DNA of 64,000 nt from Streptomyces aureocirculatus (GTDB taxonomy: Bacteria > Actinomycetota > Actinomycetes > Streptomycetales > Streptomycetaceae): assembly GCF_000720475.1 (NCBI RefSeq), contig NZ_JOAP01000015.1:1-64000 (forward strand), written 5' to 3'. Below the pieces are notes generated by a model. It was not told the DNA's origin, searched no databases, and saw nothing but the letters and a program-made list of their open reading frames with translations. A program made the translations under genes and the position numbers. Positions 40,498 through 50,849 of the stretch are shown here, one piece after another. The stretch's first letter is position 1. Every line of letters starts with the position of its first letter.

Positions 40498-41462
40498 TTG
40501 CACAGCTCCTCTGCGGTCAGGTCCGTCATCTCGTCCTTGGTGAAGCCGAACCGCTTGAGGACGCGGAAGAGCTCGCCGCTCTTCTTCATCTTGTGGATCT
40601 CCACGTTGAAGGCGTCCCGGAGCCCGGTGTCGTTCGGGCGGAACGTGAAGCCGCCGCCGTCGATGTGCTTCTTGCCGCCGACCAGGGGCGCGAAGGCCTC
40701 GGTGGCCTCGGCCTTGCGGCTCTTGCGCACCACGCCGCGGGCGGTGAGCGCGGTGCCGCCGAAGACGTCGATGCGGCCCGCCTCGACGGCGTTGAGACCG
40801 GCCACCGGATCCTGGAGGATCACGATGTCGCTCTCCTTGTATCCGGCCTCGACGGCGTAGGCGATCTCCGCGTAGCCGGTGCCGGTGCCGAACCTGGCCT
40901 TCTTCCTCACCACGTCCGCGTAGGTGTGCAGGCCCTTCGGGTTGCCCTTGCGGACGATGAAGGAGTCCAGCATCTGGTACTCGGGATCGGAGAAGATCAC
41001 CTGCTGGCAGCGCTCTTTGTTGATGTACATGCCGGCGGACACCACGTCGAACTGCTGTGTCTTGAGCCCGGGAATCAGGGAAGAGAAGTCAGTGGCGACG
41101 GGCTGCACCTTGTCGACGCCGAGACGCTTGAAGATGATCCGGGCGAGTTCCACCGCCTCACCGGTGAAGTCGCCCTTGTCGTTGATGTACCCGTACGGTG
41201 CCTCGCCCGCGATGCCGAGCCGCACCGTGCCCTGCGACTTCAGCCGGGCCAGTGTGTCGCCCGTGGGCACACGGCTGCACGCCGAGGCGCCGAGTGCGCC
41301 GGCCGCGCCGAGGACGGCGGCCGACGCGAGCACGGATCTGCGCCGCACGCCGGGGGCGCGCGGACCACCGCCGTCCGCTGTTCGTCTGCCGCCGTCGTCG
41401 GGTTCCGAAGCGCTCTGTGTCTTGTTCGTGGCCTTGTGTGGGTTGCTCGATGGTGGAGCCAT
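40494..41462 (-). CDS. ehuB: Ectoine/hydroxyectoine-type binding protein (EhuB-like)
   Basis: A 322-residue extracellular solute-binding protein (family 3). The N-terminal 45 residues are hydrophilic, followed by a twin-arginine-like signal (RRRSVLASAAVLGAAGALGA) ending in lipobox-type SAC. The mature domain opens LKSQGTVRLGIAGEAPYGYI, then DFSSLIPGLKTQQFDVVSAG MYINKERCQQ, closely following EhuB proteins that bind ectoines. It leads the operon and is divergent from the DUF3830 gene. Ligand choice rests on family resemblance; related binding proteins take other amino-acid-like solutes. Confidence 0.82.
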   Translation of the reverse strand: MAPPSSNPHKATNKTQSASEPDDGGRRTADGGGPRAPGVRRRSVLASAAVLGAAGALGASACSRVPTGDTLARLKSQGTVRLGIAGEAPYGYINDKGDFTGEAVELARIIFKRLGVDKVQPVATDFSSLIPGLKTQQFDVVSAGMYINKERCQQVIFSDPEYQMLDSFIVRKGNPKGLHTYADVVRKKARFGTGTGYAEIAYAVEAGYKESDIVILQDPVAGLNAVEAGRIDVFGGTALTARGVVRKSRKAEATEAFAPLVGGKKHIDGGGFTFRPNDTGLRDAFNVEIHKMKKSGELFRVLKRFGFTKDEMTDLTAEELCK

Positions 41463-41562
41463 GGGCGCGCGGCTACCCGACTCGCAGCGAGGTATGCCGG
41501 TGAATTCCGGCCCCTGATGCGATCGTTGCGCACTTGACGCGCGCGGCCGTCAGGGGAGGACC

Positions 41563-42060
41563 ATGGAGCGCATGGCAGACCGATACATCGAAGTCTCCCT
41601 CGCCGAGCGGGGCGTTCGGGCCACGGCGAAGCTCCTCGACGACCGGGCCCCGGTCACCTGCGCGGCCGTCTGGGACGCGCTCCCGCTGGGCGGGGACGTG
41701 TACCACGCCAAGTACGCCCGCAACGAGATCTACGCCCTGTTCCCGGCCTTCGCCGCCGAGGAGCCGCCGCTTGAGAACCCGACCATCACTCCCATCCCCG
41801 GTGATCTCTGCTATTTCACCTTCACCGGGACCGAACTGGGCACCAAGTCCTATGGCTACGACCAGGAACAGCGGGGCACCATCGTCGACCTCGCACTGTT
41901 CTACGAGCGCAACAACCTGCTGATCAACGGTGATGTGGGCTGGGTCCCTGGCATCGTCTGGGGGCAGCTCGTCGAGGGCCTCGACGCGATGGCCGAGGCC
42001 TGCAACGACCTGTGGCGCACCGGCGCCCTGGGCGAGACCCTGAACTTCCGCCGGGCCTAG
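41563..42060 (+). CDS. DUF3830 (cyclophilin-like fold) protein
   Basis: A 165-residue cytosolic protein that matches DUF3830: a short beta-barrel with IEVSLAERGVRATAKLLDDR, TCAAVWDALPLGGDVYHAKY, TPIPGDLCYFTFTGTELGTK and NLLINGDVGWVPGIVWGQLV. The family has a cyclophilin-like fold but no assigned reaction, and its genes cluster with catabolic hydrolases and racemase-like proteins, as here. The start is ATG 41563 (GGGGAGG just upstream); ATG 41572 is an alternative. Confidence 0.85.
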   Translation: MERMADRYIEVSLAERGVRATAKLLDDRAPVTCAAVWDALPLGGDVYHAKYARNEIYALFPAFAAEEPPLENPTITPIPGDLCYFTFTGTELGTKSYGYDQEQRGTIVDLALFYERNNLLINGDVGWVPGIVWGQLVEGLDAMAEACNDLWRTGALGETLNFRRA

Positions 42061-42127
42061 GCCCCTCAGCCCCCCCCGGACTGGCCCCCTCAGCCCCCGG
42101 ACTGGCCCCCTCCGCCCCCGGCCCCGC

Positions 42128-43549
42128 TCAGGAAGCCACCGCGCGCGGCAGGGGCGCCGGCCGCACACCCGGCACGTCGCCCCCCTCGTACAGCGCCTGC
42201 GCCACCCGCAGGACCAGCGCGTCCGCGTGTCGCGCCGCCACGATCTGCACCCCGGCGGGCAGCCCCTCCGCGTCCGCCCCGCAGGGCACACTGGCCGCGG
42301 GCTGCTGCGTCAGATTGAAGGGGTATGTGAACGGGGTCCAGCCCGTCCACCGCCGCAGGCCCGACTTCGCGGGCACCTCGGCGCCCGCCTCGAACGCGGT
42401 GACCGGCAGCGTCGGCGTCACCAGGACGTCGTACCGCTCGTGGAAGCGCCCCATGCGGCGCCCCAGCTCCGTACGTACGTCCACCGCGGCCAGATAGTCG
42501 AGGGCGCTGTAGCGGGCGCCCTGGCCGCACACCTCACGGAACCCCGGGTCGAGGAGCTCCCTGCGGTCGGGCGGCAACTGCTGGGCGACCCGCGCGGCAC
42601 CGCTGAACCACAGGGTCTGGAAGGCCGCCACCGGGTCGGCGAAGTCGGGGTCCGCCTCCTCCACGTACGCTCCGAGCGCGGCGAGCCGCTGCACCGCGCC
42701 GCGCACCGCGGCGGCGACGGCGGGCCGCACCGCGACCTGCCCGCCGAGCGACGGCGAGTAGGCGATCCGCAGCCCCCGCACCCCGCCCGCCGCTCCGTCC
42801 CGGAAACTGCCCGCGGCCGGCGGGAGCTGCGACCAGTCCCGCGTGTCCTGAGCCGCGATCACGTCCATCAGCAGGGCGGCGTCGGCCGCGTCCCGCGTCA
42901 TGGGGCCGACATGGGCGAGGGTGCCGAACGCCGACGTCGGATACAGCGGCACCCTGCCGTACGTCGGCTTGAACCCGAAGATCCCGCAGAACGCCGCCGG
43001 GATGCGCACCGAGCCGCCGCCGTCCGTGCCGAGCGACAGCGGCCCCGCCCCGAGCGCGACCGCCGCCGCGCTGCCGCCGCTCGACCCGCCGGCGGTGCGG
43101 GTGGCGTCGTACGGATTGCGGGTGATGCCGTGCCGGGGGCTGTCCGTCACGGCCTTCCAGCCGAACTCCGGCGTTGTCGTCTTGCCGACGAACACCGCGC
43201 CGTGCTCGCGCAGCCGCGCCACCGACGGCGCGTCCTCGTCCCACGCCCCCTGCTCCGACACGCACCGGGAGCCGCGGAAGGTGGGCGCGCCGCGCTGCAG
43301 CAGGATGTCCTTGACGGTGACCGGCACGCCGTCGACGAGGCCCGCGGGTTCCCCGCGCCGCCAGCGCGCCGTGCTCTCCTCGGCCCGGGCGAGGGCGTCC
43401 TCGTGGTCGAGGCGTACGAACGCGTTCACGACCAACTGGATGTCCTCGGCCCTGCGCAGTACCGCACGGGTGACGTCGACGGGGCTGAATTCACCCTTGC
43501 GGTAGCCGTCGACGAGTTGAACGGCGGTGAGGTCCGTGAGCTCGGTCAT
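42128..43549 (-). CDS. Amidase-signature family hydrolase
   Basis: A 473-residue amidase. The Ser-cisSer-Lys triad is visible: Lys in [20 protein letters not shown] (about residue 79), the Gly/Ser core [20 protein letters not shown], and the serine nucleophile in [20 protein letters not shown]. The C-terminal [20 protein letters not shown] is also typical. It hydrolyses a small amide or carbamoyl bond; no glutaminase partners (GatB/C) are nearby, so it is catabolic rather than tRNA-directed. It is probably in one transcription unit with the dehydrogenase gene 60 bp upstream. Confidence 0.88.
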   Translation of the reverse strand: MTELTDLTAVQLVDGYRKGEFSPVDVTRAVLRRAEDIQLVVNAFVRLDHEDALARAEESTARWRRGEPAGLVDGVPVTVKDILLQRGAPTFRGSRCVSEQGAWDEDAPSVARLREHGAVFVGKTTTPEFGWKAVTDSPRHGITRNPYDATRTAGGSSGGSAAAVALGAGPLSLGTDGGGSVRIPAAFCGIFGFKPTYGRVPLYPTSAFGTLAHVGPMTRDAADAALLMDVIAAQDTRDWSQLPPAAGSFRDGAAGGVRGLRIAYSPSLGGQVAVRPAVAAAVRGAVQRLAALGAYVEEADPDFADPVAAFQTLWFSGAARVAQQLPPDRRELLDPGFREVCGQGARYSALDYLAAVDVRTELGRRMGRFHERYDVLVTPTLPVTAFEAGAEVPAKSGLRRWTGWTPFTYPFNLTQQPAASVPCGADAEGLPAGVQIVAARHADALVLRVAQALYEGGDVPGVRPAPLPRAVAS

Positions 43550-43609
43550 GCGTGCTCCTCAGCGAAGCGGGGCGAAGGCGAAGGCGAAGGCGAAAGGGTG
43601 CGGCGGAGA

Positions 43610-44743
43610 TCAGTGCCCTGGGACATACCCACGTTTCTTGTCGACCACGTTCGTCAGCGGCCGACCCGCCTCCCACTGGCCGAACAGTGACACGAACTGC
43701 GCCCCGAGTTCGTCGCGCCAGCCGACCGTGTCACCGCTCATGTGCGGTGAGACGACCAGCCCCGGGGCACTCCACAGCGGGCTGTCCGCGGGCAGCGGCT
43801 CCCGCTCGAAGACATCGAGCGCGGCCCCCGCGATCCACCGCTTCGACAGCGCCGCGGCGAGGTCGTCCTCGACGACGAGCTGACCGCGGCCCACGTTGAT
43901 GAAGCACGCCGACGGCTGCATGACACCGAACCTGCGCTCGTCGAACATGCCGCGCGTGTCGTCCGTCAGCGGCGCCGCGCACACCACCCAGTCGGCGCGC
44001 GCGAGCAGCCGGTCCAGGTCGTCGGGCCCGTACACACCGGTCCGAGGGGTGCGCCCGACGAGGACCGCCGCGACGCCGAGCGCCTTCAGGGTGCGCACGG
44101 TGGCACGGCCGATCGGGCCCGACCCCACGACGCACGCCCGCGTGCCCGCCACCCGGCGGCTCTCGCGGTGCCGCCAGGTCCGCTCCCGCTGTAGATCGAG
44201 GGTGCGCGGCAGATCCTTGGCGAGGGCGAGCACCAGGGCGGCGACGTACTCGGCGATCGGCTCGTCGAAGATGCCGCGGGCGTTGGTCACCACGGCGTCG
44301 GACGCGGCGAGTTCGGGGCACAGCAGATGGTCGACGCCCGCGCTCGCGGTGTGCACCCAGGCAGGGCGCGGCCCCGCGCCGGGCCAGGCGTGCCGGACCG
44401 CGTGCGACAGGAAGTCCCACACGAGCAGCACGTCCGCCTCGGGCAGCTTGTCCGCGAGGGTCTCCTCGTCGGCGTGCAGCACCCGGGCGCGGCCGGTCAG
44501 CGAGCCGAGGCGGGGCGGGGGCGCGGGGGCGGGGGCGTCGAGGACGAGGACCGTGGGCACGCCGGGGGCCGCGGGGGCGCCGGGGCGTGCGGGGGGCTCG
44601 TCGGGCGCCGTACCCGGGGCCCCGGCGCTCCGGGGCGCACTCCCAGACGAAGCCGTGCTTCCGGACGCCCCGGGACCGGGACCGGCGCCGGGAACAGCAC
44701 CGGAGGCGGCACCGGAGACCGGGCCTTCGGACACGGCGGACAT
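43610..44743 (-). CDS. D-2-hydroxyacid dehydrogenase (NAD-binding)
   Basis: A 377-residue dehydrogenase. The first 65 residues are a Gly/Ala/Pro/Ser-rich low-complexity leader, absent from most relatives. The catalytic core includes the NAD motif ACVVGSGPIGRATVRTLKAL, the catalytic Arg in ACFINVGRGQLVVEDDLAAA, Glu in ALDVFEREPLPADSPLW and His in LVVSPHMSGDTVGW. It reduces a 2-oxoacid or oxidises a D-2-hydroxyacid; substrate unknown. Start 44743 is chosen as the first ATG without a clear ribosome site; a later start that skips the leader cannot be ruled out. Confidence 0.85.
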   Translation of the reverse strand: MSAVSEGPVSGAASGAVPGAGPGPGASGSTASSGSAPRSAGAPGTAPDEPPARPGAPAAPGVPTVLVLDAPAPAPPPRLGSLTGRARVLHADEETLADKLPEADVLLVWDFLSHAVRHAWPGAGPRPAWVHTASAGVDHLLCPELAASDAVVTNARGIFDEPIAEYVAALVLALAKDLPRTLDLQRERTWRHRESRRVAGTRACVVGSGPIGRATVRTLKALGVAAVLVGRTPRTGVYGPDDLDRLLARADWVVCAAPLTDDTRGMFDERRFGVMQPSACFINVGRGQLVVEDDLAAALSKRWIAGAALDVFEREPLPADSPLWSAPGLVVSPHMSGDTVGWRDELGAQFVSLFGQWEAGRPLTNVVDKKRGYVPGH

Positions 44744-45068
44744 GGCAGAGAAACCGTTTCGCAACGAGAGCCCGCTTCCCTGGGAGAGAGCGTCGGGACG
44801 ACTGCCGCGACCTCCGGCGGCCGACGTTCTCAGCCGTCTGAGATGTGCGGATTGACCACGCTGGCACCCCAACCTACCTTCGTCAACAGAGACAGTCCCT
44901 GCCAGCACCACAGGGGCCGGCACACGGCGTGCTGCCCCCTCGCGCGCACGGTGTGCTCGCCGCACACGCCCCCCGTCCCGACGTCCCGGCGCGTCGCGCC
45001 GACCGCATCACTTCCGGCCCTCGGCCGGCCCTGTCACCGCACCGCACGCACGAACTTGGGGCCAGCTC
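44744..45068. other. Divergent regulatory gap, no gene seen
   Basis: This 325-bp gap separates the dehydrogenase (minus) from the racemase-type gene (plus). The interval 44760-44860 is comparatively AT-rich, e.g. GCAGAGAAACCGTTTCGCAA, which contains the short palindrome GAAACCGTTTC (GAAAC/GTTTC, 44749-44759). The rest holds no recognisable RNA or reading frame. Confidence 0.5.
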
Positions 45069-46031
45069 ATGGACGTCACTTCCTTCTCCGCACTCCCCAC
45101 CCTCGGCGGGCCACACCTCCAGCGCGGTGTCGGTGTCGTCGCACCCTTCGACTTCGCCCTAGACCGCGAGTTGTGGCGCTGGGTCCCGGACGAGATCTCC
45201 CTGCATCTGACGCGCACCCCGTACGTACCCGTCGAAGTCAGCCTCGACCTGGCACGCCTGGTCAGCGAGCACGAGACCCTGGCGGAAGCGGTGCGGGCGC
45301 TGACGGCCGCCGAACCCGAAGTCCTCGCCTACGCCTGCACGTCGGGCAGCTTCGTCGGCGGCCGTGCCGGTGAACGCGCCATGTGCGAGGCCATGTCACG
45401 CGAGGGCGCCGTCACCTCGGTGACGACGTCCGGCGCGCTCCTCGACGCCCTGGAGGAACTGGACGCGCGGCGCATCGCCCTCGTCACGCCCTACACCTGG
45501 TCGGTGACCCAGTCCCTTGAGGAGTATCTGGCGGAGGCCGGTGTCGCGGTCGTGGGCCGGGCCTGTCTGGGCCTGACCCGGCACATCTGGAAGGTGCCCT
45601 ACCGGGACGTCGTCGACATGGCCCGGCGCGCGGTGCGCGGCCCCGTCGACGCCCTGTTCATCAGTTGTACGAACCTGCCCACGTACGACGTCATTCCGCA
45701 GCTCGAGGCGGAGCTGCGGATGCCGGTGATCTCGGCGAACCAGGTGACGATGTGGTCGGCCCTGCGGAAGCTGGGTACGCGTGCGGTGGGGCCCTACCAA
45801 GCACTGATCGACGCGGGCGCACGGCCGGGCACCGCGGAGTTCGGCACCCTCGACGCGCTGCCGGCGCCGGCCTACGAGGGCCCGCCGGCGGCGCCGACAG
45901 CGCCTGTGGTGCCGCCCGTCGCCGCCTCGGCGCCGACGGGGGACGGCCTCGCCGACCCGCCCGGCGGGCCGGTGGGACCCGCGGAACCACCGGGGCCCGC
46001 GGGACCGACGACAGAAGGAGGCTGGACTTGA
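45069..46031 (+). CDS. Arylmalonate decarboxylase / maleate isomerase-like protein (two Cys)
   Basis: A 320-residue protein of the Asp/Glu/hydantoin racemase superfamily, closest in texture to maleate cis-trans isomerases and EutA. Two catalytic-type cysteines are present: EVLAYACTSGSFVGGRAGER (about residue 90) and ALFISCTNLPTYDVIPQLEA (about 198). The last 60 residues are a Pro/Ala/Gly-rich tail not needed for the fold. The reaction would be racemisation, isomerisation or decarboxylation of a carboxylated substrate. The next gene overlaps by TTGA. Confidence 0.85.
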   Translation: MDVTSFSALPTLGGPHLQRGVGVVAPFDFALDRELWRWVPDEISLHLTRTPYVPVEVSLDLARLVSEHETLAEAVRALTAAEPEVLAYACTSGSFVGGRAGERAMCEAMSREGAVTSVTTSGALLDALEELDARRIALVTPYTWSVTQSLEEYLAEAGVAVVGRACLGLTRHIWKVPYRDVVDMARRAVRGPVDALFISCTNLPTYDVIPQLEAELRMPVISANQVTMWSALRKLGTRAVGPYQALIDAGARPGTAEFGTLDALPAPAYEGPPAAPTAPVVPPVAASAPTGDGLADPPGGPVGPAEPPGPAGPTTEGGWT

Positions 46032-46768
46032 CCGCACTGGGATTCCTCTACCCGGGCCACTCCGCCGAGGACGACTACCCCCGCATGGAACAGCTCCTCG
46101 GTTCCGACATCCGGTTGCAGGTCGTCCACACGGACATCGGCGAGGACGCGCACCGCGTGGACGCGCTCCTGGAGATGGGCTCGGCGGCGCGGCTCGCCAC
46201 CGGCGTCGAGGAGCTGCGCCGCACCGGTGCCGAAGCCGTGGTGTGGGCCTGCACCAGCGGGAGCTTCGTGTTCGGCTGGGAGGGCGCGCACGATCAGGTC
46301 AGGCAACTGGCGCGGACGGCCGGGCTGCCCGCGTCCTCGACGTCGTTCGCGTTCGCCCACGCGGTACGGGAGCTGGGCGCGGCGCGTGTCGCCGTCGCGG
46401 CCACCTACCCCGACGACGTCACGGCCCACTTCGTCTCCTTCCTCAAGTCGGCGGGCGTCGAGGTCGTGGCCGCCCGGGGGAGCGGGATCATCACCGCGGC
46501 CGAGGTCGGCACCTGGGGCAGGGACGAGGTGGTCGCCCTCGCCCGCGCGGGCGACCACCCGGACGCGGAGGCCGTGCTCCTGCCCGACACCGCGCTGCAC
46601 ACCGCCGCCCACATCCACGACCTGGAGGCCGAACTCGGCAAGCCGGTCCTCACCGCCAACCAGGTCACCGTCTGGGAGGGCCTGCGCCTCGCGACCCGCC
46701 GGGTGAACGCCCCCGCGCTCGGGGCCCTCTTCCGCAGGGAGCCGGTGGTACAGGCACCGGCCGGGTAG
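46028..46768 (+). CDS. Second racemase/AMDase-like protein (one Cys replaced)
   Basis: A 246-residue paralogue of the upstream protein. It keeps the first cysteine motif in AVVWACTSGSFVFGWEGAHD, but the region matching the second reads AVLLPDTALHTAAHIHDLEA, with Asp where the partner has Cys. TANQVTVWEGLRL is shared by both. A single-cysteine arrangement is found in decarboxylases of this superfamily, so the two proteins may catalyse different steps, or form a heteromer. The start is TTG 46028 behind GAAGGAGG at 46015-46022, overlapping the previous stop. Confidence 0.82.
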   Translation: MTALGFLYPGHSAEDDYPRMEQLLGSDIRLQVVHTDIGEDAHRVDALLEMGSAARLATGVEELRRTGAEAVVWACTSGSFVFGWEGAHDQVRQLARTAGLPASSTSFAFAHAVRELGAARVAVAATYPDDVTAHFVSFLKSAGVEVVAARGSGIITAAEVGTWGRDEVVALARAGDHPDAEAVLLPDTALHTAAHIHDLEAELGKPVLTANQVTVWEGLRLATRRVNAPALGALFRREPVVQAPAG

Positions 46769-46960
46769 CCGCCCCCGGCTCGGCAGGGTCGCCGCGCCCC
46801 ATCCCACCTGCCGAGCCGCCCCGCTCACCTGCGGGGAATAAACGGAGTCCCCCTCCTGTTCCAGTCTGCGTACGCGAGGCGACAGCGGACGGAACTGTTC
46901 TGTCCGCGTACGCGACAGCGACGGATCAGACGGAACAGACGGAACAGCAGGAGGACCCCG

Positions 46961-48133
<1,173 letters not shown>

Positions 48134-48145
48134 TCCGGCCACCGA

Positions 48146-48180
48146 GGGTGCCGCCCCCGACGGGGGTGGGGGCGGCACCC
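48146..48180. terminator. Perfect 13-bp-stem hairpin after the LLM gene
   Basis: GGGTGCCGCCCCC (48146-48158) and GGGGGCGGCACCC (48168-48180) pair exactly around a nine-base loop, 13 bases past the stop codon. There is no T-run, but stems of this strength commonly stop transcription in Streptomyces. Confidence 0.8.
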
Positions 48181-48361
48181 GCATCCGCAGCCCCCCCGAC
48201 GAGGGTGGGGGACACCCTTACCCGCATCCCGGAACCTCCCGAACTCTCCCCGCCCGCAAGGGCATTGCCTCGTCGCCGCCGCGTTCGCGCACGCCGCCGA
48301 GGAACTCCCCCCGCCCGCAAGGGCCTTGCCGCCCCGACGCCGTCCCCCGCGCCCGTCGGGC

Positions 48362-48799
48362 ATGGACATGGACACCCGGCTGCTGCGCCACTTCACCGCC
48401 GTCGCCCATGAGGGCGACCTCGCCCGTGCCGCGCGGCGTCTCTGCCTCCCGCAGCCCGCGCTGACCCGGCAGATCCGGCAGATCCGGCAGTTGGAGACCC
48501 GCCTCGGCACGGAGCTGTTCACCCGTACCCCCGCCGGTCTCGCCCTCACCGAAGCGGGCACCGCGCTCGTCGCCGCCGCGCCCGCCGTCCTCGACGCCTG
48601 GGGCGCGGCCCGGAGCGCGGCCCGGAGCGCCACCCGCGGTGCGGCCGCCCGTGCCCAGCGTGTCCTGCGCGTCGGCTTCGTGACCGGCGTAGTCGGGCGG
48701 CCCGTGGCGTGCGCCCGGGGAGCGCAGGTTCCCCCGGTGGTACGGGACTTCGTCCGGGTCTGTGTGACGACGGGCGACGCCCCGCACCCCGAGGGGTGA
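48362..48799 (+). pseudogene. Truncated LysR-family regulator
   Basis: The reading frame opens with a good LysR helix-turn-helix (TRLLRHFTAVAHEGDLARAA; LETRLGTELFTRTPAGLALT) and the first strand of the effector domain (VLRVGFVTG) but then loses resemblance and stops after 145 codons, where LysR proteins need about 300. In the recognition helix QIRQ is duplicated (9-bp duplication), which should disturb DNA binding. It is best read as a remnant. The 200 bp before it hold two copies of CCCGCCCGCAAGGGC about 67 bp apart. Confidence 0.75.
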
Positions 48800-48845
48800 C
48801 GCCTCGCGCCACACCTCGGGCTCCGCGTCGCGGAACGCCGCCGCG

Positions 48846-50849
48846 CTATGCCTCGCACGAGCCGAGCAGTACGGAGATGCGCTCCGCCGCCACCGGCCGC
48901 GAGTACAGCCACCCCTGCCCGGTGTCGCACCCGATCTTGCGCAGCCGCTCCGCCTGCCCGGACGTCTCCACGCACTCGGCGGTGACGGTGAGCCCGAGCC
49001 GGTGGGCGAGCTGGACGAGGGCTTCGACGATCACCTCGTCGGCGGGGTTGATGTGGGCGCCGGCCTCCTCGTACGAGCCCTCGTCGTACTGGAAGCCCCG
49101 TACGAAGGAGCCGTCGAGCTTCAGGACGGAGACGGGGAGGCGGCTGAGGTAGGCCAGGTTGGAGTACCCGGTGCCGAAGTCGTCGATGGCGATGCGCACC
49201 CCCATGTCGCTGAGCGCCTGCAACGCCTGTAGCGGGCGGCCCGCGGAACCCATGACGGCGGACTCGGTCAGTTCGAGCTGGAGCAGCTCGGGTGCGAGGC
49301 CGGTCTCGGCCAGGATGTCAGCGACGTCGGCGACCAGATCGGAGTCCCAGACCTGGCGCACGGCGACGTTCACGCTCACGAACAGCGGCTCCCGATCGGG
49401 GTGGTCAAGCTGCCAGCGGCGGGCCTGCCGACAGGCCGTACGCAGCACCCAGCGGCCCAACTGGACGATCGAACCGTCTTCTTCAGCAAGTCCGATGAAC
49501 CGATTCGGCGTCAGCAGGCCGAACTGCGGATGCTGCCACCGCACCAGCGCCTCGACCCCGCTCACCCCGCCGCCCTCCAGACCCACGAGTGGCTGGTAGT
49601 CGAGGACGAACTCGTCGCGCTCGACGGCCGGGCGCAGCGAACTGGCCAGCGCCTGACGGGTCATGCGGTGGGCGTTGCGCTCGGGGTCGAACAGCGTCCA
49701 GCGCGCCTTGCCGTCGGCCTTCGCCCAGTACAGCGTGGTGTCGGCGGCCTGCATCAGACCGGTGGTCGTGGTGCCGGCGGCGCGCCGCTCGACGACGCCG
49801 ATGGAGGCGGACACGGAAAGGCGCTGCCCGGACAGGTCGAAGGGTTCCTGGAGCGCGCACAGGGCCGTCTCGGCGAGTTCGGTCAACTGGTCGGTGCCCG
49901 TGGAGTCCTCCACGAGCAGCGCGAACTCGTCCCCGCCCAGCCGTGCGACCAGGGGCACCGAGGCCCTGCCGTACCCGGCCTCGTCGGCGAGGGCGGTGAG
50001 GCGATCGGCGACGGCGGCGAGCAGCCGGTCGCCGACGCGGTGCCCGAGCGTGTCGTTGACGGCCTTGAAGCCGTCGAGGTCCAGATAGCACAGGCCGATC
50101 CGGCCGGTGCTCGTGTCGTCGTACGCGCCCGCTTCCAGGGCGGACGTGAGGCGCTCGAAGAACAGCGCGCGGTTGGGCAGCCGGGTCACCGGGTCGTGCA
50201 TCTGCAGATGCCGAAGGCGGGCCTGCAGATCGCGGCGTGCGCTGATGTCGGCGGCGGCGAGGAGGACGGTGCCCGCGCCGCGCCGCTCGCTGCCGCCGGG
50301 CAGCGGCGAGACGGTGATCTGGGTCCACAGCGAGTGCCCGTCGGGGTGTTTGAGACGGCGGGCACAGCGGAGTTTGGCCTGTCTGCCGCGGAGCACCTCG
50401 CGGTACGCGTGCCAGGTGCGGGCGTCGGACGCCAGGTCGACCAGGTCGGCGGCGATCCGTCCGGTGAGGTCGGCGGCGTCCGCGCCGAGCAGGTCGGCCA
50501 GCGCGTCGTTGGCACCGACGACCAGGCCCTCGCGGTCGACGACGGCGAGGGCGAGGGGGGCCGCGGCGAAAGCGGCGCGGTAGTCGGCTGTGCCGCGAGA
50601 GTCGACTGTGTCCCGACAGTCGATTGTGTCCCGACGGTCGGCCGAGTCGCGGTAGCCGACGGTGTCGCGACGGTCGGCCGAGTCGCAGTAGCCGACTGTG
50701 TCGCGATAGTCGGCCGTGTCGCGATGGTCCGCTGTGTACGGGGCGAGGGGGCCGGACGGGCCCAATTGATTACGCTCTGTGACGACAGGCCAGGCGCGGC
50801 CGGGTGCTGCGACCGCTGTGGCGGTCGGCCCTTGAGGGGTTCCGTTCAC
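48846..50849 (-). CDS. cdgA: CdgA-like PAS-GGDEF-EAL c-di-GMP enzyme
   Basis: A 667-residue cytosolic protein of c-di-GMP metabolism. It has an N-terminal region with Asp/Arg/Tyr repeats (about 35-88), a PAS/PAC sensor (about 90-215, LAVVDREGLVVGANDALADL), a GGDEF domain with intact active site (VARLGGDEFALLVEDSTG) and a complete EAL domain (GVEALVRWQHPQFGLLTPNR, IAIDDFGTGYSNLAYLSRLP, VTAECVETSGQAERLR). Both catalytic cores look intact. The architecture and a BldD box upstream match Streptomyces CdgA, a diguanylate cyclase that delays development when overproduced. GTG 50849 is chosen for its GGGAG ribosome site; the frame stays open to 51134. Confidence 0.88.
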   Translation of the reverse strand: MNGTPQGPTATAVAAPGRAWPVVTERNQLGPSGPLAPYTADHRDTADYRDTVGYCDSADRRDTVGYRDSADRRDTIDCRDTVDSRGTADYRAAFAAAPLALAVVDREGLVVGANDALADLLGADAADLTGRIAADLVDLASDARTWHAYREVLRGRQAKLRCARRLKHPDGHSLWTQITVSPLPGGSERRGAGTVLLAAADISARRDLQARLRHLQMHDPVTRLPNRALFFERLTSALEAGAYDDTSTGRIGLCYLDLDGFKAVNDTLGHRVGDRLLAAVADRLTALADEAGYGRASVPLVARLGGDEFALLVEDSTGTDQLTELAETALCALQEPFDLSGQRLSVSASIGVVERRAAGTTTTGLMQAADTTLYWAKADGKARWTLFDPERNAHRMTRQALASSLRPAVERDEFVLDYQPLVGLEGGGVSGVEALVRWQHPQFGLLTPNRFIGLAEEDGSIVQLGRWVLRTACRQARRWQLDHPDREPLFVSVNVAVRQVWDSDLVADVADILAETGLAPELLQLELTESAVMGSAGRPLQALQALSDMGVRIAIDDFGTGYSNLAYLSRLPVSVLKLDGSFVRGFQYDEGSYEEAGAHINPADEVIVEALVQLAHRLGLTVTAECVETSGQAERLRKIGCDTGQGWLYSRPVAAERISVLLGSCEA

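Noticed and set aside
44760..45068. Riboswitch upstream of the racemase-type gene
   Set aside because: No conserved riboswitch core could be recognised by eye and the segment shows no strong nested pairing; recorded as plain gap.
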